Below are positions 30,492-42,400 of a stretch of DNA of 64,000 bases, in pieces. The notes beneath the pieces were generated by a model that made no database searches, was not told the DNA's origin, and saw only the letters and a program-made list of their open reading frames with translations. The stretch is from NCBI RefSeq assembly GCF_027627475.1, contig NZ_CP115484.1, forward strand, positions 2,402,001 through 2,466,000. The letters run 5' to 3'. Source of the stretch: Paenibacillus sp. SYP-B4298 (GTDB lineage Bacteria; Bacillota; Bacilli; Paenibacillales; Paenibacillaceae). Within the stretch, counting starts at the first letter, position 1, and every line of letters starts with the position of its first letter. The translations under genes and the position numbers were made by a program.

Positions 30492-33400
30492 TATTTTTGA
30501 GACCTCCTGTTATGTTGAGTGACCTGCGACATGATCTTGTCCAGCGTACTCTGACTTAATCGGGTTCGCGCAAAATCCTCAGGGGTATACTCCGAACGTT
30601 CCGTATCCTTAGACCCTAAGAGCAATTGCTGTAACGCCTGAATATAGGCGGCGGCAAGCTGCTCGATCGTCGTCCGGTGATGATAGCTGCTGCTGTATGC
30701 CCAGGTCAGCCCAAGACGCCCTTCCTTCACAACACCAACAATGTCCAGCAGATGCTGCCGGTCTCCAGCCCCGTAGACAACACCCGGCGATTCACCCGCC
30801 GCTTCAAACCATGAAGAGGCAGATAGCATCGGATCGAATTGCCCCAAGTAGTTAAAGCTGACCTCCGGCTCTACCTGATTGCGAAGCCGAGCAATCGTCC
30901 GCTCATCATTAGACAGCCAGCGCAGCAGGCCATAACCAATTCCACGCTGTGGAAGCTTGGCCAACTGCTGCCTGATGTGCTTGACCTGATCATGCGCTTG
31001 ATTCGATTCAGACCGCAGCAGTGTGACGGGATACATCGAGGTGAACCATCCAACCGTCCGGCTCAGATCAATCGCCGCATGCTTGATAATATCTTCGCGC
31101 CCATGTCCCTCCAGTGTCACCCGCAATCCGCGCCCGCCTGTCCAATCACAGCATGCGCTCACTAACGCGCACAGCAGCAGATCCATCAGATCGCTTCGGT
31201 AAGCGGTTGGGGCTTCCCGAAGCAGGCGCGAGGTTTCCTCCTCCGTCAAGAATACGGTGAGTTCCTCCATCGAAGCCAGCGTATTGCCTCCCGCGTCCTG
31301 ATCAATCGGCAGCGGCACGGCTGCCTGCTCGTCCACATGGAGCCAATAGGTGAGTTCCTCCGAAAGCGCATCGGTCTGCGCGTATGTGACCAGTTGTTCC
31401 GACCATGATTTGTAAGAGGTTGTCTTAGGCGGAAGCTGAATGTTCTCTCCTGAGCCAAGCTGCTCCAGCAGCATCTCCAGGTCGTCCAGCAATATCCGCC
31501 AGGACACACCGTCTACGGCCAAATGATGAACCGCGAGCAGCAGTCTCCTTCCGCGCTCGGCCCCCAGGTCGAACAACACCGCCCGGCATATCGGGCCTTG
31601 CTGCAAATTCAGTGATGCCTGCGCTCTCGTCGCCTCCTGCTCCAGCCATTCCCGTTGATCCGCTGGGCTAAGAGCTGACAGATCGACGCATGATAGCGGA
31701 AGATCCGCCTCGGTTACAGGCGCGAGCTGCTGTATCCAGCCCTCCTCGCCCTCCGTATATCGCAGACGCAACGCATCATGATGGCGGGTCAACTGCTGCA
31801 GCGCCTGCTCCAGCAGCTTCCTGTCCAGCGACCGCTTCAGATGAAGCAGCATGGCCTGATTCCAGTGATGGCGATCCGCAATATCCTGTTCAAAAAACCA
31901 GCGTTGGATCGGTGTCAGCGGAACCTCGCCGGTAATGACACCCTGCTCGGTCAGCGGGGACAAGCCGTTCCCAGCCGCCTCAGCCAGCTCAGCGATGACA
32001 GGATAGTCGAAGATCATCTTGGGCTGGAGATGCACTCCAGCCTGACGCGCCTTAGCTACAACCTGAATGCTCATAATGGAGTCTCCGCCCAGCTCGAAGA
32101 AATTGTCGCGGATGCCGACTTGCTGGGCTCCAAGCACCTGCTCCCAGATCGCACATAGCGCCTGCTCCAGCTCATTGCGCGGTGGCGCATACGTGGCGCC
32201 TCCCCCCGGCTGCTCCGGCTCCGGCAGCGCCTTCCGGTCAAGCTTCCCGTTCGCCGTCATCGGCAACTGCTCTAGCTGCATCACCACGCCCGGGATCATG
32301 TACTCCGGCAGCCAGGACTTCATGTGACGGCGCAGCCCTTCCTCCAGCTCCTGCCACGCTCTTCCCTCTATCGCTACGATGTACCCTGTCAGACGCGTCT
32401 GGCCCGAGTCCTCCGTTCGCGCCGACACACACGCTTCCTTCACTCCGTCATAGCGGGCCATCACCGTCTCGATCTCGCCCAGCTCTACCCGGAAGCCACG
32501 GACACTCACCTGGTCATCGATCCGACCCAGATAGTCGATTTCTCCGTCCGCCCGGTAGCGGCACAGATCCCCTGTCCGGTACATCCGCTCGTTCCCTGCC
32601 GCGCCATACGGATTCGCTACGAATCGCTCCTCCGTCAGCTCGGGACGGCCCCAGTAGCCTCGCGCCAGATTGCCGCCTCCGATGTACAGCTCTCCCGGCA
32701 CCCCTACAGGCACCAGCTCCATCGCCTCATCCAGAATGTAGCATGTCGTATTGGCGATCGGACGGCCGATGCTAGGCGCCTCCGCTTGGCCTGCTGCGTT
32801 CGGCACCACCGCACAGGTCGCCACCACCGTATTCTCGGTCGGGCCGTAATGGTTCACCAGCGCAAACGGCAGCTCCTGGGCGGGATGGCGATGCAGTCGA
32901 TCGCCTCCCGTCAGCAGCGCACGCAGCGCCACCTTCTCCGGCCACTCCAGCTCCACCATCCGCTCTGCCAGCGGCGTCGGCATGAAGCTCAGCGTGACGC
33001 CCGTAGCTGCCAGCCAATCTCTCAGCTCCTCCGGCGATAGCCGCAGCTCCTCCTCCACGATGTGCACGCTCGCCCCCGCCGTCACATACGGCCAGATCTC
33101 CCATACCGAGGCGTCGAAGGCCGGTCCTGCCAGCAGCGTCGCACGGTCAGACGCGCTCACCTCGTAGGCGGATTGATGCCACCCGATCAGGTTCAGCAGC
33201 GAGCGGTGCGACACCTCCACGCCCTTCGGCTGACCCGTCGAGCCTGAGGTATAGATTATATAGGCCAGACTCTCGGGCGTGCCCACTTGCTTCAGCGCGT
33301 ACTCATTATCGAAGGTGCGGCTGTCATCCCGCCCTTCCTCCAGCCCTTCCTTCAGTCTTTCCTCCAGCCCTTGCATCGCCCGTCCGCCGAGCTCTGCATA

Positions 33401-36400
33401 CTCCTTCGCATCCGCTGTGTCCAGCGACCAGATGGCCGCCCCGGTCAGCTCGCCCAAGCGCCCGACCAGCTTCGCTTGCGTCAGCACGACCGCTGTCTGC
33501 GTATCCGACAGCATATACCGGATGCGCCCCGGCGGGTACGCCGGATCGATCGGCACATACGGGCTACCCGCCTTCAGCACACCCAGCTCGGCAATGATCA
33601 GCTCGGCGCTGCGCTCCATGCACACCGCCACCGGCGTCCCCGGCTTCACCCCTGCCCTGCGCAAACGCTGCGCAAGCTCATTCGCCTGCTCATCCAGCTC
33701 CCGGTACGTCACCGTCCGCTCGCCCTGCACCACAGCCGCTGCCTCCGGCGTCCGCTTCGCCTGACGCTCCACCAGCTCCTGCACGCTTCCCGCTGCTTCG
33801 TAGCTGCTCGCCGTCCGGTTCCACTCCTCCACCTGCTGCACCCGCTCTGCTTCGCTCAGCAGTTGCAGCTCCTTCAGCAGCGTCTCGTCACTGCTGCTGG
33901 CTACATGCTGGAGCAGCGTCCGCACATGTCCCAGCAGCCGCTCCACGGACTGCGAGTCGAACTGATTGCTGGCATACAGCATCCGCAACGATAGCTCATC
34001 ACCCGGTACGACAGCCAATGTCAGCGGATAGTTCGTCTGCTCGCTCGTCTCCATCGCCTGCAGCCGAAGCCTATCCATCCCTGTCTCCGCTGTGTCGACA
34101 GGGTAATTCTCAAAGACAATAATACTGTCAAACAATGGAATTCCATTCGAAAGCTCGCTAAGGCTCTGAATTCGTGACAATGGCGTAGATTCGAACATCC
34201 GCTGCTCCGCCTGTCCGTCTTGTAGCTGCCATAGCCAGGCAAACAGCCGCTCCTCGCGGTTCACCCGAACACGGACAGGCAATGTATTAATGAATAGCCC
34301 GATCATCGATTCAATATCTGGCACATCGGCTGTCCGACCGGACACCGTAGCACCAAACAGCACATCATCCTTCCCGCTGTAACGATGAAGCACAAGCGAC
34401 CATATGCCTTGAATGAGCGTATTCAGCGTAAGCTGTCTGCTTCGAGTCGTCTGCAGCAGACGAGCCGTAAGCTCGGCAGCAAGCTCAATTCGCTGTTCGC
34501 TATAGCCCTCCTCACCCTCCGGCTGCCTGCGGCTGATCGCTAGTGACGTCGGTGAACGGAAGCCAGTGAGCTGCCGCTGCCAATACGCATCGGCTTGGCT
34601 CATATCTTGCTGCTGCAGCCACTCCACATAATCTCCATAGGCGTGAAGCGGAGCAGCCGGCAAGCTCGATCCCGTATCCAAGCACTCGATCAGCTCGAAC
34701 AGCTCCTTGAGCAGCAGTGACACACTCCAGCCATCCAGCAGCAGATGGTGAAAGCTCCACACGATTCTGTGCTTCCGCTCACCCGTTGCCAGGAGTGCCA
34801 CCCGCATGAGCGGAGCCTGCTCCAGCTCGAAGCCTCGCCGCTTATCCTGCTCTACATATTGCCGTAGCCGCTGTTCTTGCTCAGCAGATGGCAGCTCGCG
34901 CCAGTCCTCGTAATGGAACGGCAGCTCAGCCTTCCTGTAGACCACCTGATGCGGATGGTCTACGCCCCGCCAAATAAAGGCAGTGCGCAGGATCGCATGG
35001 CGGACAACGAGTTGCCTCCACGCCTGCTCGAACAGCGAAGGCTCCAGCTCTCCTTCAAGAGAGGCGGTCATATTCTCGAAGTATACGCCCGATTCCGGTG
35101 CATGCAGGACATGAAACAGCATGCCATGCTGTGTCGGAGCAAGCGGGTATATATCCTCAATACTCCGGCCATCCGTACCGGCTGCCAGACGATCCAGCTC
35201 GTCCTGTGTCATCGCTGCCTGCGGGAAGTCCGAAGGCGTGATGCCGCCCGCCTCGCTCGATAGGCAATGCGCGATCAAGGAGCGCAGCGCCGACATGAAT
35301 CGCTCGGCCAATTGCTCCATCGTCTCGCGCCGATGCAGATGGCTGCTATACTCCCATACCATCTGCAGCTTGCCCGCTCGCACCATGCCATAGATGTCCA
35401 GCACATGACGGCGCATACCGCCAATGCTTTGATTCAGCTCCACCGAGTCGAACAGATCAGACCCTTCAATCAACTGGTCAAATTGTCCCAAATAGTTGAA
35501 GACAATCTCCGCTTCCGGTCGATCCCATGCCATTCCACTCATCTCCGGGTCAGCCGAGAGATAGCGCAAAATGCCATACCCAATCCCGTGCTTGGGCACA
35601 GAACGAAGCTGCTCCTTGACGCTTTTGAGTATCGCTCCCGTTCCTGTCGCCTCACCCAGCTCCAGAAATACCGGATAGATCGACGTAAACCACCCGACTG
35701 TTCGAGCCAGCTCCAGACCATCCACAAGCTCTTCGCGTCCATGCCCCTCCAGATTCAACAGCAAGGAGCGTTGCCCTGTCCAGCCGGCGACCGATTGCAT
35801 CAGCGCTGTCAGCAGCACATCATTGATATGCGTCCGGTAAGCCGACGGAACCTCATGCAGCAGCATGCGTGTTTCCTCCGCTGTCAGAGAGCGGCTCACC
35901 CGTTCCATAGAAGCATGGCTGTTCTCGCCCAGATCATGATCTGCGGGCAGCGGAGCAGCGGCATAGCGCTTCGGATCAAGCCAATATCCTCTCTCACTGG
36001 CTGCCTCCTCGGTGAGTGCATATGCCGCGAGCTGCTTCGCCCACTCCTGATAGGAGGTCTGCTTCGGCGGCAGGCTGATCGCCTCTTGCCGTTCGATCTG
36101 CCTGCATGCCGCCTCCAGATCCTCCAGCAGTACACGGAGCGAGATGCCATCCGACACCAGATGATGCGCGATGACCGTTAACGTATCGGCTTGTCCGCTG
36201 TCACCGTTGCGGAAATAAATGCACCAGACAAGCGGACCGTTCGCCAGATCCAGATTGTCCTGCCCTTGTGCTATAGCTGTCTGTCTGGCAGCCGATTGCT
36301 CGACAGCGGACAACAGCGACAGATCGATCATCGAGAGCGGAATGATGCTATCGGGCTCGGCATGATGCTGCCGCCAGCCTGTCTCGTCAGACGAGAAACG

Positions 36401-39400
36401 CAGCCGCAGTCCGTCATGATGAGCTAATAGCGCCGACAAAGCTTGCCGTAATGTCTCCGGTTCGATCCGCTGTCTGACCTTCAGATGCACCAGTTGGCAC
36501 CAATCCTTCCAGGCCGTCAGATCGGATTCAAAGAACCATTGTTGGATCGGCGTGAGCGGAACTTCACCCGTTACGATGCCTTGATCACGCTGGGATACAC
36601 TGCCCGTCTTCTCGGCCACCTTCGCCAGCTCCGCAACCGTCTGATAGCGGAACATCTGCTTAGGTGTCAGTCTCAGACCTGCCAGGCCGGCACGGGACAT
36701 GATCTGGATACTCAGGATGGAATCTCCGCCAAGACCGAAGAATCCGTCATGGATGCCCACTCGCTCCACACCGAGCACCTGCTCCCAGATCGCACATAGA
36801 ATGCGCTCCTCTTCACTGCTTGGCGCTGTATAATCGCTACGCTGCATGGCCGCAGCTTCCGGCAATGGCAATGCCTTGCGATCTACCTTGCCGTTCGGCG
36901 TCAACGGCAGTTGATCCAGCCTCATATAGATGGACGGAATCATATACTCCGGCAACTGCTCCTGCAGATATGCCCGCAATTCATCCGTTAACTGTTCCTT
37001 GACACCTTCTACTGCTACATAATAGGCAACAAGCTGCTTCGTACCGGCATGATTCTCATGCACCGCAACAACCGCTTCCTGAATATCGTCATGCAAGGAT
37101 AGAACCGTATCAATCTCCTGTAGTTCGATCCGGTAACCCCGCAGCTTGACCTGATGATCGATCCGCCCCATATATTCGATGACGCCATCCTCGCGATACC
37201 GGCACAGATCACCAGTGCGGTACATGCGCTCCTTGCGCTCCCTCGCATACGGGTTAGCAACAAATCGCTCTGCCGTCAGCTCAGGTCGCTCCAGATAGCA
37301 GCGAGCGAGCCCTTCGCCAGCAATGTACAGCTCTCCCGGCACACCGACCGGTACAGGGCGCATCCATTGATCCAATATATAACAGCTTGTACCGGCAATC
37401 GGCCTGCCGATCGGGGGGGCCGCCTCGCCCTCGCGCTCAACGAGCCAGCAGGTGGAATAGGTGGTATCCTCCGAAGGACCGTACAAATTGTACAGGCGCT
37501 GAATCGAGCCGATGGCATAGACCTGACGGGCCAGTGTCAACGGCAACTGCTCACCAGCCAGATTGACGGTCAAGACGGATGCAGGCACGCCGTTCATTCG
37601 AATCAGCTCTGCCATGGCTGTAGGCACCGTATTGACGAGCGTCACCTCATTGGCTGCAGGCAGAGTCGGCAGATAGAGCGCATTTTCCGCCATAATAACC
37701 GTTCCTCCACAGACCAGAGGCACAAACATCTCAAACACCGACAGATCGAAGCTGATCGAGGTCGAGGCGAGCACGCCTGCCAGCTCCTCGCGGGAGAACT
37801 GGCTGCCGCACCATTGCAGGAAGGCCGCTGTATTGCGATGCTCAAGCGCCACGCCCTTGGGTCTTCCAGTCGAGCCCGAGGTGTAGATTATATAGGCGAG
37901 ATGATGACCGTGCACTCCGCTCTCGACCGGATCATCGATATGCTCCTCAATCATGGGCCAGTCCGCATCCAGCAGTACCCGTTGAGCCGTATTCTCCGGC
38001 AGGCGATCCAGCACAGGCTGCTCGGTCACCAGCACCTGAACGCCGGTATCCTCGATAATGAAAGCTAGCCTCTCTTGCGGGTAGGCCGGATCAAGCGGCA
38101 CATAAGCGCCTCCGGCCTTGAGAATCCCGAGTACACCCACTAGCAACTCGGTGCTGCGCTGGGCGCATAGGCCAACGAGCGCCTCTGGCCCTACACCTAG
38201 CCCCTGGAGATGGCGGGCAAGCCGGTTAGCCCTGCTATGCAGCTCGCTGTAGCTCAACCGCTCATGGCCATCGATGAGCGCCACAGCGTGCGGCGTGCTT
38301 GCCGCCTGGCGATCCATCATCTCGAGCAGCGTCTCGCCGGTTGCCAATGGGCTGCAAGCAGCTACTTTGAAATCTGTCAGCAGTTGTTGCTCTTCTTGCT
38401 GCGTCAACATGGGCAACTGTTGGAGCCGATGCTGCGGCTCGGTGATGGCTATAGCAGACAGCAGTTGCTGCAGATGCGCGAGCAGCCGCTCCACCGCTAC
38501 GGAGGTATAACGCCGTTGGTCGTAGACAGCACGCAGCTCCAGCCGCTCGCCTGGAATAATAATGATGGTCAACGGATAAGTCGTCCGCTCCAGGATGTCC
38601 GGCTTGCCAGCCTGCAGCCCTGCTGCTTCCAGCGGATCGGACGTCGTGTCGACCGGATAGTTCTCGAACACGAGCAGCGTCTCGAACAACGGCTGCCCGC
38701 CTGGCACCTCGCTGCAATCCATCACCATCGGCAACGGGCTGTGAGCATAGGTGAGCCATTCTGCCTGCCTTTCCCGAATTCCCTCCAGCCAGCCTCCAAG
38801 CTCGTCCTGCTGTGGGACACGCATGCGGACGGGCAGCGAATTAATGAACAGGCCGGCCGTCGTCTCGATACCTGCCAGCTCTGGCGGACGTACCGATACG
38901 GTAGCTCCGAAGAGCACATCCTCCTCACCGCTATAACGGTGAAGGAGCAGCGCCCACGCGGCCTGAATGAGCATATTCATCGTCATCCGGCGGTCGCGTG
39001 CCCGATGCTGAAGACCGCTCGTCAGCTCATCGGAGAGACAGATACGCACCTCGTCATGCTGCTCCTCTGTCATCCGGGAGGGGCCGCCAATATGCAGTGC
39101 CGTCGGAGCGGCAAATCCCTGCAAATACTGCCGCCAATAGCCTCTGGCGCTCTCCTCGTCCTGTGCCTGAGTCCACTGAATATAATGGCGATAGGTTCCG
39201 CTGCCGGAGAGCTCCGGGAGCTTCACTCCGCTCACCAGCGCACCGTAGATGCTGCATAGCTCACGTAGGATCGCAAATACGCTCCAGCCGTCCAGCAACA
39301 GATGGTGAAAGCTCCATATGAGCTGCCAGCGTTCCTCTTCTCGCTGCACAAGCATCCACCTCATAGGCGAGCGAGTCAGATCAAAGCCTCTGCTCCTGTC

Positions 39401-42400
39401 CGATGAGAGCAGTTCAACAAGCTTCTGTGGCTGCTGCTCCTGAGGCAGTTCTCGCAGATCGAGCAGCTCCATCTCAAGCTGAACCTGTCGGTGCACAATC
39501 TGGTGCGGCTCGCGCAGACCCTCCCAGGCAAAGGAGGTTCGAAGAACGGCATGTCTCGATACGACATGCTCCCAAGCCTGCTGCCAGGCTGGAAGCTGCA
39601 GCTTGCCTGTCAGCTCCATAACTGCCTGTTCAAAATACACGGGAGATTCCGGGGAATACAACGCATGGAACAGCATGCCCTGTTGCAGCGGAGCGAGCAG
39701 GTAGATATCCTCGATCGCTGCATAACCACCGGATCGTTCACTTGCGCTATTGCTGCATAAGGCATCCAGCTCCTGCTGATGCAGACGCGCTGCGGGGAAA
39801 TCCGACGGCGTATAGCCGCCCGCCTCTACGGACAGACAATGCGCAATATACTGCTGCAGGTGCATCATGTAGCGATGCGCCAGCCCTTCGATGGCCTGAC
39901 GGTCATGCAGCGCTTCGCTATACTCCCATGTCAGCTCCAGTTGTCCCCCGAATACCATGCCGTACACATCCAGTTCGTAGCGTCTGGTTCCACGTGGACT
40001 GCGCGTCTCGCCCGTTCCTCCTTGCATAAGCTGCATATAGGAGGAGTCTGTAAGGATCGCATCGTATTGCCCCAAATAGTTGAAGCTGATGCGTGGCTCA
40101 CACTGGCTAGCCAGCGCTTGCTTCCACTTGGCATCCTCTGTCAGGTAGCGCAACAGCCCGTAGCCAATCCCACGCTGTGGAATGCCTCGAAGCTGCTCCT
40201 TGACTCGTTTGAGCTCGTCCCCGGGCTGTCCCTCGTCTCCAAGCTCGAGTCGCACAGGATAGATGGACGTGAACCAGCCAACGGTGCGGGATATATCCAG
40301 CTCCTCGCCCACCTCTTCCCGTCCATGTCCTTCCAGGGCAACATACAGGCTGTCTTCGCCCGTCCAATCGTTCATCGCCTTGGCTAACGCCGTCAGCAAC
40401 AGATCATTGATTTGAGTCCGGTATGCCTTGGGTGCCTCCTGAAGCAACTGCCGAGTCTGCTCGGTCTCCAGCTTGACGGTGACTCGCCCGACGGAGGCTA
40501 CCGTGTTCCTATTAACCATTGGCATCGCCCCCAAGGACGAGCCTGCCGCCACCTCCTGTTGAGGCTCCTGCTGGGACTTCTGCTGAGACTTCTGCCGTGT
40601 CTCCTGCCGAGGCTCGCCAACAGCAAGCCAGTATGCTTGCTCGGCCTCCAATGCCCCGTTGCGCGCCCAGCGCTCCAGATTGTATGCCCAGTGGCGGAAC
40701 GAGGCGCTCTTGGGCGCAAGCTGGATCGGCTGCCCATTCGCCAGTTGATGATAGACCCGCTCCAGATCCTCCAGTAAAATCCGCCACGACACGCCATCCA
40801 CGACCAGATGGTGAATGATCAGCAGCAATTCCTCCCGAGCTTCGTCCAGGCGGAACAGCACAGCCTGCACAAGTCTGCCCTGCGCAAGGCTCAAGCTCTC
40901 TTGCGCCTGCTTGGAGCGCTGCTGCACAGCACTCTCTTGCCCTGCAGCGTCCAGGGAGCGCAGATCGGCTAGCTGCAAGAGCTGCCCGCAGGCTTCTGAG
41001 CTTGCCGGGGCATTGATCTGCTGCCACCCTGCAACACTACGGGAGAAGCACATGCGAAGCGCATCATGATGAGACAGCAAGGCGAGTAGTGACTGCTCCA
41101 GCAGATGCGGGTCCATGTGCTGCTTCAAGGACAGCTTCATCGCCATATTCCAGTGATCCAGCTCATGCAGCTCCTGCTCCAGCAGCCAATGCTGCACCGG
41201 CGTTAACGGCACCTCGCCGGTTATGACACCCTGCTCGGCGATAACAGCCTTGGACGTCTGCGCCACACCCGCCAGCTCGGCAATGGTCTGATGCTGGAAC
41301 ATGTGCTTCGTCGTCATCATCAGTCCTGCCTGTCTGGCACGCGAGACAACCTGTATGCTCAATATCGAATCTCCGCCCAGCGCAAAGAAATTGTCATGAA
41401 CGCCTACCGCGCTCACACCCAGGACCTGCTTCCAGATCTCGCTCAGCAGCACCTCCGTCTCCGTCCGTGGAAGAACCCCTGCTGTGCTGCCAGCAGAGAA
41501 GTCGGGGGCGGGGAGCGCGCGATGGTCGATCTTGCCATTAGGCGTCAACGGCAGCTCCTCCAGAGTAATCAGGATCGCTGGAATCATATAGCCAGGGAGA
41601 CGATCCTTGAGCCCTTCTCTGACCTGTTGCAGCTCAAGCCCCGAATCGCCTGCCACATAACCGACCAGCCGCCGATTCCCTTCGCCATCCTCATGTACGA
41701 GAACGATACAGCCCCTGACACCGGGATGCGATGACAGCGCAGCTTCAATCTCGCCCAGCTCGATTCGGTAGCCTCTAATTTTCACCTGATGGTCCGTTCG
41801 TCCCACGAATTCAAGGGATCCGTCTGCCAACTGCCGGCATATATCGCCAGTACGATACAGCCGCTCTCCCGGACGATACGGATGCGCCACGAAGCGCTCC
41901 TCTGTCAACTGCGTGCGATTCCGATAGCCGCGAGCAAGTCCTTTGCCGCCTATGTATAGTTCGCCCCGTACACCGATCGGCACCCGCTGCATCCAGTCAT
42001 CGAGCACATACACTTCCGTATTATCGATCGGATGACCGATCGTGATCGCCGCTTCCATACCCGGCTGCACCACTCCGCTAGTTGCCACCACCGTCGATTC
42101 GGTCGGGCCATAGTGGTTCACGAGTAGAAAAGGAAGCGCTGCGGAAGGCGCAACCCGCAGTCGATCACCGCCTGTCAGCATATAACGCAACGCGGTTCCC
42201 GCCGGCCACTCTTCCGCGAGTAGCGCTTCGGCCAGAGGCGTCGGCACAAACGTATGGGTGATCCGGGCGGAAACCAGCCAATTGCACAGGCGCAGGCTGT
42301 CCAGCCTCGTCTCCTCTTCCACAACATGGAGAGAGGCTCCTGCTGTAAGGTAAGGCCATGTCTCCCATACCGAGGCATCGAATGCAGTGCCGGCAAGCAG

